DNA of 17,919 nt. It comes from Candidatus Saccharibacteria bacterium UBA4727 (GTDB lineage Bacteria; Patescibacteriota; Saccharimonadia; Saccharimonadales; Saccharimonadaceae). Positions within the stretch are counted from its first letter, which is position 1; every line of letters begins with the position of its first letter. The stretch spans positions 4,495-22,413 of the forward strand of contig DHJF01000047.1 of the NCBI GenBank assembly GCA_002404195.1. Reading direction: 5' to 3'. The translations under genes and the position numbers were made by a program. The notes beneath the pieces were generated by a model. The model was not told the origin of the DNA. It did no database searches and saw only the letters and a program-made list of their open reading frames with translations. Positions 7,318 through 15,121 of the stretch are shown here, in pieces.

Positions 7318-8039
7318 AATTGGATTTTCCTTATTGTGTGCATTGGGGTAACTGGCTGGTGTTTATTATCGATAATCGACGCTACTTTGCCGTCTTTAAT
7401 ATTAATGAGAATATCGCACTTTTCTGCCAAATCCGCATCATGTGTCACGATAATCAGCGTCACGCCGTTGTTGCGGTTATAACCAAATAACATGTCTTCT
7501 ACCTTTTCACCCGTGGCGCTGTCCAGGTTACCGGTTGGTTCGTCAGCAAAAATAATCCGTGGTTGATTAACAATCGCGCGCGCGATGGCCAGGCGCTGCT
7601 TTTGACCACCCGATAAATTCTTGGCTTTGCTTTTGCGTTTGTCGGTTAGTTCAACGCTTTCAAGGGCGGCGTCAATTCGCTTAGTGCGCTCGGCACGCGG
7701 TACGTCCGCAACCTCAAGTGGTAGGCTGACGTTATCAACCACTGTTTCATTCGCCTGCACAAAAAAGCTTTGAAAGATAAAGCCGATTTTCTTGGCCCGA
7801 AAGGTATCGACAGCCTTTTGTTTGAGCTTTAGAATATCAATACCATCAACCAGTATCTCACCAACTTCTGGCCTGTCGAGCCCGCTCATGGCGTGCATCA
7901 ACGTCGATTTTCCTGAACCGCTCTTGCCGAGAATAGCCACGCTGGCGCCATCTGGAATCGTAAAGTTAATCTGGTCGAGTGCCACAAACTTATTCTGTTT
8001 TTTGCCGTACGTCTTCGTAACGCCCCTTACTTCAATCAT
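7314..8039 (-). CDS. ABC transporter ATP-binding protein, MacB/LolD type
   Basis: The 241-residue ATPase partners the permease that follows it. Walker A GKSGSGKST is at 38-46, the Q-loop glutamine at 90, signature LSGGQKQR at 142-149, Walker B IIFADEPTGNLDS at 162-174 (DEPTGNLDS is characteristic of the LolD/MacB/FtsE group) and the switch histidine at 200. About 25 residues after the nucleotide-binding fold are less conserved. A GGGAGA Shine-Dalgarno precedes the ATG at 8039, and a TGA-GATAAT element at 8061-8069 is a likely promoter with a ~20-25 nt leader. Together the two genes form a compact exporter operon with no visible accessory (MFP/TolC) gene, which fits a single-membrane cell. Confidence 0.95.
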   Translation of the reverse strand: MIEVRGVTKTYGKKQNKFVALDQINFTIPDGASVAILGKSGSGKSTLMHAMSGLDRPEVGEILVDGIDILKLKQKAVDTFRAKKIGFIFQSFFVQANETVVDNVSLPLEVADVPRAERTKRIDAALESVELTDKRKSKAKNLSGGQKQRLAIARAIVNQPRIIFADEPTGNLDSATGEKVEDMLFGYNRNNGVTLIIVTHDADLAEKCDILINIKDGKVASIIDNKHQPVTPMHTIRKIQL

Positions 8040-8060
8040 GCTATCTCCCCTATTTGTTCC

Positions 8061-8069
8061 ATTATCTCA
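8061..8069 (-). promoter_or_regulatory. Extended -10 promoter of the ABC operon
   Basis: The minus strand reads GTGAGATAAT: TGA (8067-8069) plus GATAAT (8061-8066). A leader of about 20 nt carries the GGGAGA Shine-Dalgarno (8044-8049) of the ATPase gene. The 160-nt gap towards the methyltransferase also holds a 12-bp palindrome TGCTAATTAGCA, about 8099-8110, of unknown role. Confidence 0.5.
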
Positions 8070-8199
8070 CACGGGGGCAGTAAACCGCCTATGCTTTTTG
8101 CTAATTAGCACAATCGTCAAATTCAACGACACCACACGATGCGTGAGTCGATCGTGCCGGAACAACTTTTTTGGCTCGATATCATCATTGTCACCCGCA

Positions 8200-8805
8200 T
8201 TATAGATAGATAATCGCTAACGAACTCTCGACGCGCAGTCGTGCTGGATGCGCTTTGAGCCATTCATCCACTGCCCTCGATGCACCAGGCAGCGCTTCGT
8301 TTGCGTAATCGTCAACCACCACGACGGCACCCGGCGTCAGGTTTGGCCAAATCAGCTTTAGTGGGTCAAGGATCGAATCGTAATAATCACCATCTAAAAA
8401 CGCGAAGCTAATAGCGCTTGGCACATCCCCACCATTCAGCTCTGAGAACCAGGCCTTTTTGATGTGCGGCAACGGCACGCGGGCTTTCTTGAAGTTCAAA
8501 ATGAATTGCTTCTTGGTGGCCAAAAGCTCACCCTCCTTGAACTGCTCCCCTGCCGGGCTCATGTCTTGGTTGGTTTTAGCTGGTAAGCCTGCAAACGAGT
8601 CGTAAACGTAGAACTCTTTATTGGTCGATGCTAGAAAATGTGCCAAATGAATACTAGTCGTGCCTTCGAAGCAGCCAAATTCCACCACGTCTCCCTGAGC
8701 AGTATCGAGTGTTTTTAATAATTCACTCAAAATAACGCGTAGTTCACGTTTATCAACTTGGTCAGAAAGTAATGTGACATTTTGTAGGTAACCAGCGATA
8801 TCCAT
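8200..8805 (-). CDS. TylF/MycF-like class I SAM-dependent methyltransferase
   Basis: The 201-residue protein has a Rossmann methyltransferase fold. Motif I VVEFGCFEGTTS (40-51) binds S-adenosylmethionine, and YDSFAGLP (68-75) holds the acidic residue after strand 2. LDGDYYDS (137-144) and VVVVDDY (161-167) supply the Asp residues that in macrocin O-methyltransferase (TylF) relatives hold a metal ion for catalysis. TylF and MycF methylate deoxysugars of macrolides. In other bacteria this family sits in glycan or cell-surface loci, so a sugar O-methyltransferase is a reasonable guess, but no sugar genes are nearby. It is monocistronic. A TGT-TATAGT element ends 6 nt before the ATG, so the mRNA is probably leaderless. 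Confidence 0.85.
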   Translation of the reverse strand: MDIAGYLQNVTLLSDQVDKRELRVILSELLKTLDTAQGDVVEFGCFEGTTSIHLAHFLASTNKEFYVYDSFAGLPAKTNQDMSPAGEQFKEGELLATKKQFILNFKKARVPLPHIKKAWFSELNGGDVPSAISFAFLDGDYYDSILDPLKLIWPNLTPGAVVVVDDYANEALPGASRAVDEWLKAHPARLRVESSLAIIYL

Positions 8806-8811
8806 CGTCCT

Positions 8812-8820
8812 ACTATAACA
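8812..8820 (-). promoter_or_regulatory. Extended -10 promoter of the methyltransferase gene
   Basis: GTGTTATAGT on the minus strand is followed by six bases (AGGACG) and the ATG at 8805. The predicted transcription start lies at the ATG. AGGA within the six bases is too close to the start for an ordinary Shine-Dalgarno. Confidence 0.55.
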
Positions 8821-8840
8821 CTAGGAGCCGAGTGAATAAC

Positions 8841-8890
8841 GTGCTTGCACGGTATTCTGAGGCGACGAAGTGTTACAGCGTGCAAAGCAC
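8841..8890. repeat. Imperfect inverted repeat in a divergent intergenic region
   Basis: GTGCTTGCACG (8841-8851) and CGTGCAAAGCAC (8879-8890) are complementary except for one extra A-T position. GTA and TAC next to the arms could extend the stem. No T-run follows on either strand, so it does not look like a terminator. A second, perfect 12-bp palindrome GATGATATCATC follows at 8891-8902. Both lie between the divergent methyltransferase and redoxin promoters, where a regulator could bind. Confidence 0.5.
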
Positions 8891-8936
8891 GATGATATCA
8901 TCCCGCGCTACGTCAGGAGCCACAAGATGTCAAGAC

Positions 8937-8965
8937 TTGTCGTCGTTGTTTGATGGGCGTTTAAT
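8937..8965 (+). promoter_or_regulatory. Candidate promoter of the redoxin gene
   Basis: TTGTCG (8937-8942), a 17-bp spacer and TTTAAT (8960-8965) match the -35 and -10 consensus at 4 and 5 of 6 positions. Transcription would start near 8972, about 100 nt before the preferred ATG at 9070. Confidence 0.45.
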
Positions 8966-9069
8966 AGGTATTAGATTCAAAGTGAGGGTACATTTTTACG
9001 GCAGTCAGTCGTAAGGTGGTCATTGTTGTTTTGTCCGTTTTCCACCCGTCCAACGAAAGTAGGCGTGTC

Positions 9070-9375
9070 ATGCCTGAGAGTAAATCACCACAGTCAGTTC
9101 GCACAATCGTCGTCTATAAGCCGCCAACCAGCTGCGGCGACTGCACTCGCGTCATCAATGAGTTTACGCGTCGAGGCATTAGCGTTACCGAAGAAGTCGT
9201 TAGCGGTGACCATCCTGTCGTGACAGCTTTGAAGGCTAGCGGCGCAAAAATCGGCATGCCTATCGTCTACGTCGATGGCGAGTTCGTTTTTAACGGACCC
9301 CACATCTACCGAGCAATTGCCATCGCCAAAGAGGAGCAGGCTCTTCTTCTTGAGGCAGGCCTGGTAAATGCGTAG
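9070..9375 (+). CDS. Glutaredoxin/NrdH-like thiol redoxin
   Basis: The protein (101 residues from the ATG at 9070) has a thioredoxin fold. The first strand RTIVVYKPP leads to the redox motif CGDC (C22, C25), a helix (CTRVINEFTRRG) and strand SVTEEVV. The cis-proline loop reads GMPIVYVDGEFVFNG (62-76), as in glutaredoxins and NrdH. The active site CGDC differs from the common CPYC and CxxC variants. Such proteins reduce disulfides, for example in ribonucleotide reductase, or assist in metal handling. No partner gene is nearby. A longer reading from GTG 9016 is possible, but the extra 18 residues look unlike the fold. The ATG at 9070 has a weak AAGTAGG site. The gene converges on the helicase. 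Confidence 0.8.
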   Translation: MPESKSPQSVRTIVVYKPPTSCGDCTRVINEFTRRGISVTEEVVSGDHPVVTALKASGAKIGMPIVYVDGEFVFNGPHIYRAIAIAKEEQALLLEAGLVNA

Positions 9376-9385
9376 ACTTATCAAC

Positions 9386-9430
9386 AAAAGTAGCCGCTCC
9401 TCCCCTTCGTAAGGTTGAGGAGCGGCTACT
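9386..9430 (-). terminator. Intrinsic terminator of the helicase gene
   Basis: A perfect 14-bp stem (9389-9402 with 9417-9430, AGTAGCCGCTCCTC and its complement) is followed on the minus strand by TTTTGTTG. The plus-strand side has no T-run, so it acts on leftward transcripts arriving from the helicase gene that ends at 9471. Confidence 0.85.
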
Positions 9431-9441
9431 CCGAATCTACC

Positions 9442-9470
9442 TACCACCGCAACCAGCGGTGGTATTTTAA
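9442..9470 (+). terminator. Intrinsic terminator of the redoxin gene
   Basis: A perfect 9-bp stem TACCACCGC/GCGGTGGTA (9442-9450, 9456-9464) with an AACCA loop is followed by TTTTAATT on the plus strand. It serves the rightward redoxin transcript and abuts the helicase stop codon. Confidence 0.75.
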
Positions 9471-11789
9471 TTAACGTTCGCGACGACTAAATTTGCGTTT
9501 ATGGCTCGGTACCCAGCCGCGATGACGTTTTTCATGTTTATCCGGGTGATAGGTCGTACCGACTTGTGCCATGAAATCATTACCAAAATGAGTATGGAGA
9601 TGCGTTAAATCAATCAGCTGCTTACGCTTAATAGGTGATAATTCGCTAAGCGAAATAACTCCACTCGCTAATGATTGAACCTGCTGCTGCACTTGCTTAA
9701 GCGAGATATTCGGGATGCGCTTGGTGTGATACCGACCCAAGTTGCGACGCTCACGCTCGAGTTGTTCGAATACCCACACGCCAAATGCCTCGGTAAACGC
9801 CCGGCGATTTTGCGGGGTATTGTCGGTCACCGCGACGCCGTTACCTTCAAGCATTTGCTTACCAAAACGTACTGATTGTCGCGTTGCCAGACTACCACTC
9901 CGCGGATCGTAGTACATTTTACCGCGACGCGGCGTAAATAATTGCGAAGCCAGCTCGGTCAGCCAACTGGTATCGACAGCGGTAATTCCCTGCACCAGGT
10001 GAAGCGTTTCAAGGTCACCGCTATGCGTTGGGACCTGCAAATCAAATGGCGTCCCGACCATCAGCTTTGGGCTGCGCACCACCGTGCTACTAGAAAGTTC
10101 GCGCCGTTGCTTTGTCGCAATATGCACCACGTCACCCCGGTCGTCGAGCATCCACAACTGGTCAATCTGACCTGCCACGATACAACGTAGTAGCTTATTC
10201 TGCTCGTCAGTTGTGATTGGCGTCAACTCTTCTTGGCTCAGCCCCAAGTCACGGTCGAGTCGTTCCATGACATCACTCGCCTTTTTGATGTTTTTGCTAA
10301 TAATCCCCATATCCTCGTACATGTCAGGTAAAATATTCGATAGCGCCAAATAAACGTCGTACTGCGCCAATAAATCCGACTTGGTTTGACGGGTATACTT
10401 CCGCCACCCGGTATAGCGCGTGCCGCCTTTAACGATACCGCCAACTTCTTGAATACCAATAATCGCCGCCAACTTCGTCTTGACTTCTTTGCCGTATTTT
10501 TCAGCCTCCACTAGCATGCGGCCATAGCTCGACTCGACTGGGAATTGCTCCATAATGCGACCGATTTTTGTCACGTCACCACTTTTGGTCAGCGCGCCGA
10601 GGGCGACTAAGGTACGTTTCGCCCGGGCTATCGCCGCATGGCTTGGGTCATGATAAAAATCGAGTGATTCAATATCGATGCCAATATTCGCCAGCCGTAA
10701 CGTCAAGCGGTCAATATGTTTGCGTAAAATTTCTGGCACCGCATACTCTGGGCGCTCGGCAAATGGCAGACACGGCATAGTATCATAGGGTGCGAGCACG
10801 TATTCACCAGCCTTAGTACGGCCCGCGCGACCAGCGCGTTGCAAACAATCAGCTTGTGAAATCTGGGCAATGAACAGGCCCTCAACACCGTTACGAACTT
10901 CACTGCGACGCTGCAGGCCGCTATCAATCACCACATCAATGTCATCAATCGTCACACTGGTTTGGGCGATATTCGTCGCCAGCACGATCTTGCCACTTGG
11001 ATAATTAGCAAAGGCTTGTTGTTGTGCCGTGGCTTCTAATTGTGAGTGGAGCGGAATCACTGGCACACCCGCCTCGTCGGCCCTAGTCTGAATAGCATCG
11101 GTCACATCTTGAATCTCGGACTTACCCGGCAAAAATACCAACATATTACTCTGCGTCGTTTTCAATCGGTTGAAAATCTCACTGAGAACGTCAGCTCCTT
11201 GACTCTTTTTCACCTCAAAACTACGACCAGGCACGTTAATAACGGCTTCGGTATCGAAATACTGCGCCAGGCTACCCGTTTCGATCGTGGCGCTCATAAT
11301 GACTACTTTAAAGCGTGGTTCTTCCTGGCAACGTTTTTTAGCCCAGGCAACCAAGACCTCCATATTCTCATTCCACTCGTGAACCTCATCAAGCACCAGC
11401 ACTTGTTTTTCGCTGACGCCAATACCGGTAATCTCGCGGACGAGCTGCAAACCATCGGTACAATAAAGAATTTTCGTACCTGGGTTATCGTCGCGTTCGT
11501 GCGCCGTACGATAGCCAATAATTTCGTCACTGTCTTTGCCAGTGCGCAACGCCCATTCTTCGCGCACGCGACGGCTCAAATTACGCGCCGCCAAAATACG
11601 CGGCTGCGTCACGATCACTTTGGAGTAGCCGTGCTCAGCTAAATATTGCGGAATTTGGGTACTCTTACCTGCCCCGGTTTCAGCGGTGACAATTGTTACC
11701 TGGTGGGTGTCTACCGCGTGGACGATTCGGTCATAAAAATCGAGGACCGGCAGGTCGTTAGTAAAACCTAAAGCATGAGCATCATTCAT
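9471..11789 (-). CDS. DEAH/RHA-family ATP-dependent helicase (HrpA/HrpB-like) with DEVH box
   Basis: The 772-residue superfamily 2 helicase has motif I AETGAGKST (36-44), motif Ia TQPRILAARN (61-70), motif II DEVH (134-137, Val in place of the usual Ala), motif III SAT (166-168), motif V ATNIAQTSVTIDDID (271-285) and motif VI QRAGRAGR (317-324). A winged-helix/ratchet (HA2) region and an OB-fold region with many basic residues follow. The end is very basic (HKRKFSRRER). Length and layout are close to bacterial HrpB or a short HrpA. Relatives unwind RNA and act in mRNA processing, ribosome rescue or rRNA maturation. The ATG at 11789 has no Shine-Dalgarno, and a TGC-TACACT element ends 6 nt before it. 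Confidence 0.93.
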   Translation of the reverse strand: MNDAHALGFTNDLPVLDFYDRIVHAVDTHQVTIVTAETGAGKSTQIPQYLAEHGYSKVIVTQPRILAARNLSRRVREEWALRTGKDSDEIIGYRTAHERDDNPGTKILYCTDGLQLVREITGIGVSEKQVLVLDEVHEWNENMEVLVAWAKKRCQEEPRFKVVIMSATIETGSLAQYFDTEAVINVPGRSFEVKKSQGADVLSEIFNRLKTTQSNMLVFLPGKSEIQDVTDAIQTRADEAGVPVIPLHSQLEATAQQQAFANYPSGKIVLATNIAQTSVTIDDIDVVIDSGLQRRSEVRNGVEGLFIAQISQADCLQRAGRAGRTKAGEYVLAPYDTMPCLPFAERPEYAVPEILRKHIDRLTLRLANIGIDIESLDFYHDPSHAAIARAKRTLVALGALTKSGDVTKIGRIMEQFPVESSYGRMLVEAEKYGKEVKTKLAAIIGIQEVGGIVKGGTRYTGWRKYTRQTKSDLLAQYDVYLALSNILPDMYEDMGIISKNIKKASDVMERLDRDLGLSQEELTPITTDEQNKLLRCIVAGQIDQLWMLDDRGDVVHIATKQRRELSSSTVVRSPKLMVGTPFDLQVPTHSGDLETLHLVQGITAVDTSWLTELASQLFTPRRGKMYYDPRSGSLATRQSVRFGKQMLEGNGVAVTDNTPQNRRAFTEAFGVWVFEQLERERRNLGRYHTKRIPNISLKQVQQQVQSLASGVISLSELSPIKRKQLIDLTHLHTHFGNDFMAQVGTTYHPDKHEKRHRGWVPSHKRKFSRRER

Positions 11790-11795
11790 GTCTTT

Positions 11796-11804
11796 AGTGT
11801 AGCA
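11796..11804 (-). promoter_or_regulatory. Extended -10 promoter of the helicase gene, leaderless arrangement
   Basis: GTGCTACACT on the minus strand is followed by AAAGAC and the ATG at 11789. It lies about 10 nt after the stop codon of the DUF2207 gene, so the helicase probably has its own transcript in addition to any read-through. Confidence 0.65.
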
Positions 11805-11813
11805 CGTTCGCGC

Positions 11814-13580
11814 CTACCAGCCACCCCCGCCGCCACCGCCGCCACCACCACCTGAAAAGCCGCCACCGCCCGACCCACCAGATGATGAGCTACTTGATGC
11901 GGCATATGATGATGTAGTAAATCCATTCATTGATGTACTGAACGTCACAGCGTTAAAAACAAGCGATCCACTATACCAGTCAGGCTGCGCATTGGCGGCC
12001 TCGTACTGCGTACCCAACTGCTTGTTCCACTCTTTTTCCTGGCCAAACAACACCGCGTAAGGCAAAACGCGTTCGTATAACTTTACTAATTGGCTAGAAT
12101 CATTGGCAGCAATCACCTCACCAACTTTCTCGGCGCCCTCTGGACTTTGCAGCATCTTGAGGCGCTCTTCCTCAGCAACCGAAATGTATAGCTTTAATCC
12201 TTGCAGATAACGGCGCAGCTGGAGGCCTTTGTCGCTGAGAGGACAAAGATATATACCAAGGCTAAAGGCAGTAATCGCCGCAATAAGCAGCGGCGGCGAA
12301 ACCGTCACGACCGCAATAACCAGCGTCACAACGCCAAAGCGCCGGAACCAACGAGCCTCCCCTACATTCCTTTGTCGCAGCTCATATATACCTTTTATAT
12401 CCTTATTCATATCGGTCATGAGTACTCGATTTATGTCCTTGCCTAAGCTATAATTATTGACCAGTGAGGTCATAGTGAAGCGATCACCAATGGCTACATT
12501 TGTAAAAAGGAGCGTAAGCAGCGCCCGCTCCTCGGCCGCCAAATCATCGATTGACTTCACTAATTCTAATTCATACTCCGCGGACTTAAACATACTCTTC
12601 TCACGAGTCTGATAGATTTTAATGTAGTGGCGAACTGCCAGATCGATCAGCTCAGCGGTGAATGCCTTGGACGGGCTTCCTTCAATATGCGACGCCACGA
12701 GCAAGCTATAACCCTGAGGCGGCAGATACTCTGGCACAATTGTACCTAGCTCCTTGCGCCGATCAGTGACGCGACTGTAGCGATGAACCAACCACATTAC
12801 ACACACTACGGCTAAAAGCGAGGTAATTCCTATCCCAATCACCCATATTGGTACGAGTACTGCCATTGTCTTTTCCATCGGCGTTTGCTGATAACCGATA
12901 AATGTTCCGGCGGTGAATCCAAGTGAGACGGTCACGTTTTCATAGGGTCGCAAGTTGCTGACCGCTGTTGAGATGATGTCGTTGTCTTGCGCGAGATTGC
13001 ATGGATTAGTCGACCCAGCCGTGCCCTGGTAACAGGCCATAGACTTTGTAAACGTCGGCATGATCGAATGGTCAAGATGAATATATACCCTTAGCTCAGC
13101 AATTGGAACCGCCCACTGTGTGCCGTTGGTATCCCAGTAAAATTCGTCTTTGCCCGTATTAGAAAAATAACGCGTCGTGTCGTGCTGTGTATACGTAATG
13201 ACATAGGTGGTTAGACCATGGACGTACTGATGTGCGTCACCAATACGCAGTACCTCGTTACCATTGCTGTTGCTGGTGCCATAGGCAAGCGCATCGCCGT
13301 TTCCGTCTGTAACAGATTGAACATTCAGGCGTGTCGAGTGTCCATCATACGTGGTCGGAATGGCTCGTTCCAAGCCATGATTCTGATCGCTCTCCGGAAA
13401 GTCAGCCGTTATCGTTTCGACTGTCTTAAGGGTCGAATGCCCCTTGTCGTCCGAACCTAAATAATAATCAATACTATACGTACTAATTGTAAAATCATTC
13501 GTAGCCGCAAATGACGGCGACGACGCGCCGAGTGTTGCAACTAGCAGTACAGCAATAAAACCAAGCAAGAATCGTTTCAT
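11814..13580 (-). CDS. DUF2207 membrane protein with glycine-rich C-terminal tail
   Basis: The protein (588 residues) begins with a clear signal peptide, MKRFLLGFIAVLLVATLGASS, probably cleaved after SFA. A ~220-residue extracytoplasmic DUF2207-type domain follows, with FYWDTNGTQWAVPI and two cysteines about 13 residues apart that could pair. Next come a TM segment (MAVLVPIWVIGIGITSLL...), a cytoplasmic region, two further hydrophobic stretches (VVTLVIAVVTVSPPLLIAAI...), and a helical region. The tail is Ser-rich, then almost pure Gly, and ends in GW. Such Gly-rich tails are typical of DUF2207 proteins. The function is unknown; a surface or envelope role is inferred. The ATG at 13580 is preferred over one seven codons upstream, because that ATG lies inside the -10 element and the signal peptide starts at the later Met. 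It sits between lysS and the helicase. Confidence 0.88.
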   Translation of the reverse strand: MKRFLLGFIAVLLVATLGASSPSFAATNDFTISTYSIDYYLGSDDKGHSTLKTVETITADFPESDQNHGLERAIPTTYDGHSTRLNVQSVTDGNGDALAYGTSNSNGNEVLRIGDAHQYVHGLTTYVITYTQHDTTRYFSNTGKDEFYWDTNGTQWAVPIAELRVYIHLDHSIMPTFTKSMACYQGTAGSTNPCNLAQDNDIISTAVSNLRPYENVTVSLGFTAGTFIGYQQTPMEKTMAVLVPIWVIGIGITSLLAVVCVMWLVHRYSRVTDRRKELGTIVPEYLPPQGYSLLVASHIEGSPSKAFTAELIDLAVRHYIKIYQTREKSMFKSAEYELELVKSIDDLAAEERALLTLLFTNVAIGDRFTMTSLVNNYSLGKDINRVLMTDMNKDIKGIYELRQRNVGEARWFRRFGVVTLVIAVVTVSPPLLIAAITAFSLGIYLCPLSDKGLQLRRYLQGLKLYISVAEEERLKMLQSPEGAEKVGEVIAANDSSQLVKLYERVLPYAVLFGQEKEWNKQLGTQYEAANAQPDWYSGSLVFNAVTFSTSMNGFTTSSYAASSSSSSGGSGGGGFSGGGGGGGGGGGW

Positions 13581-13587
13581 GCTTTTA

Positions 13588-13596
13588 AGTATATCA
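13588..13596 (-). promoter_or_regulatory. Extended -10 promoter of the DUF2207 gene, deciding the start codon
   Basis: The minus strand reads ATGATATACT: TGA (13594-13596) plus TATACT (13588-13593), followed by seven bases (TAAAAGC) and the ATG at 13580. It overlaps an upstream in-frame ATG at 13601, which therefore would not be in the mRNA. Confidence 0.65.
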
Positions 13597-13606
13597 TTCA
13601 CCGTGA

Positions 13607-15112
13607 TTAGTCATCGAGTTTGACGTCGGGATAGATGGCGCGCGTTGTTTCGTCGTATTCGACGCGCAGTTGCGGGAACGGGACGCCTTCGCGGGCGGTC
13701 ACGCCTTCAAAAATCCAAAAGACACGTTCGCTCCAACCCCAGCCGCAGGCTGGTGGCATGCCATATTCCAGCATTTCCACGTAGTCAATATCGAGCATCA
13801 TCGCCTCGTCGTCACCAGCTTCGCGCATGTTTTGTTGTTCAACAAAACGGTTCAATTGATCAATTGGGTCGTTTAATTCGCTAAAACCGTTGCCTAATTC
13901 CGAACCGGCCATAACTGGCTGGAAGCGCTGAACGGTCTGGTCGTTATCTGGATTGCTTTTCGATAATGGCGAAATAAATTTTGGCGTATTAATCAGCCAG
14001 ACTGGCCCGGCCACGTCTTTACGAATATTCTTCCAAAGCTTATCAATACCGCGGGCGCGGTTTTCGGTCTGCTCAACCTCAAGTTTGTTGTCAGCCAAAG
14101 CTTTTTTGACATCTTCGAGCGAACTATTGTACACGTCGATACCGTAACGTTCGCGGATAATTGTTTCGTAGTCCCAGACTTCCCACTCGCCATTCATATC
14201 AATATCAAACTTACCGAGCTTAAACTGTAGTGTGCCAAACGTTTTTTGTAGTACGTCTTTATACATCGCTTCCATGAATTTCATACCATCTTGCCAGTTG
14301 GCGTAGGCCCAGTACCATTCCATCGCGATGTGTTCTGGGAGATGTTCGTCAGTATAGCCTTCATTCCTAAAGCGTGGACCAAGATCATATACTTTCTCAA
14401 AGCCAGCACCCACCAGGCGCTTGAGCGGTAGCTCATGACTAATGCGCAGGTAAAAGTCTTGATCGAGCGCGTCCATATGGGTCACAAATGGATTAGCGTC
14501 AGCCCCACCAGTGGTGTGCTCGAGCACGGGAATATTCACTTCAATAAAGTCATTCTGATTTAAATAATCACGAGTTGCCTGCCAAAACTTCGAGCGACGC
14601 ACAAAACGATCACGCACGCTTTGGTTGACGTTCATGTCAACGTATCGACGACGTAGGCGCTCTTCTTTATGAGTCAGTTCGGTCGGCATTGGTCGCAGTG
14701 CCTTCGTCAGCAGGCGTAGTGTCTGCACGCCAACAGAGATTTCACCGGTTTGCGTCTTAATCACCGTACCGGTTGCTTCAATAAAGTCGCCCGTATCGAG
14801 CAGTGGCAATTCTTTCATGCCCAAGATACCCTTGGCGCCGTCGCATTCAACGACATCGCCGGCGTGCAAAAAGAGCTGCACTTGGCCGCTAAAGTCCTTA
14901 ACGACAATAAATGCTAATTTGCCAAATTTACGCAGGCTCATCACTCGCCCGGCGACGGTCACCGTCTGACCTTGCAGTTCGTCAAAGCCCGCGCTAATGT
15001 CGTTTGTCATGTGCGTGCGGTGGCTCTCGGCTGGGTACGGGTTAACACCGAGTGCCTTTAATTCATCTAGTTTGCGTAAGCGTTCATTACGGTAGTCTTG
15101 GAGTGTTGCCAT
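13607..15112 (-). CDS. lysS: Lysyl-tRNA synthetase, class II
   Basis: The 501-residue class IIb synthetase charges tRNA-Lys. An N-terminal OB-fold anticodon domain (about 48-135, VTVAGRVMSLRKFGKLAFI) precedes the core. Core landmarks are RRRYVDM (154-160), TGGADANPFVTHMDALDQDFYLR (201-223), motif 2 PRFRNEGYTDEHLPEHIAMEW (246-266), SELNDPIDQ, and a motif 3 that reads GWGWSERVFW (457-466) where classical LysRS has GxGxGxDR. The catalytic Arg is kept, while Asp is Glu and two Trp are added. About 18 residues follow the PFPQLR end point of most LysRS. The SELNDPIDQ and lysine-binding elements support LysRS over AspRS or AsnRS. No Shine-Dalgarno: a TGC-TATACT element ends 9 nt before the ATG. The greA terminator lies just upstream, so the gene is its own unit. 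Confidence 0.96.
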   Translation of the reverse strand: MATLQDYRNERLRKLDELKALGVNPYPAESHRTHMTNDISAGFDELQGQTVTVAGRVMSLRKFGKLAFIVVKDFSGQVQLFLHAGDVVECDGAKGILGMKELPLLDTGDFIEATGTVIKTQTGEISVGVQTLRLLTKALRPMPTELTHKEERLRRRYVDMNVNQSVRDRFVRRSKFWQATRDYLNQNDFIEVNIPVLEHTTGGADANPFVTHMDALDQDFYLRISHELPLKRLVGAGFEKVYDLGPRFRNEGYTDEHLPEHIAMEWYWAYANWQDGMKFMEAMYKDVLQKTFGTLQFKLGKFDIDMNGEWEVWDYETIIRERYGIDVYNSSLEDVKKALADNKLEVEQTENRARGIDKLWKNIRKDVAGPVWLINTPKFISPLSKSNPDNDQTVQRFQPVMAGSELGNGFSELNDPIDQLNRFVEQQNMREAGDDEAMMLDIDYVEMLEYGMPPACGWGWSERVFWIFEGVTAREGVPFPQLRVEYDETTRAIYPDVKLDD

Positions 15113-15121
15113 ATCTGTTAT

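Noticed and set aside
8945..9010. Possible tRNA suggested by ATTCAAA near 8975
   Set aside because: The flanking bases do not pair as a T stem, and no acceptor or anticodon stem can be drawn.
9016..9069. GTG at 9016 as start of the redoxin gene
   Set aside because: The 18 added residues do not belong to a thioredoxin fold, and the Shine-Dalgarno-like bases touch the GTG. ATG 9070 gives a normal-length redoxin.
11046..11642. Long plus-strand open frame (198 codons) opposite the helicase
   Set aside because: It lies entirely inside the helicase gene, over motifs I-III, with no recognisable domain and no initiation signals.
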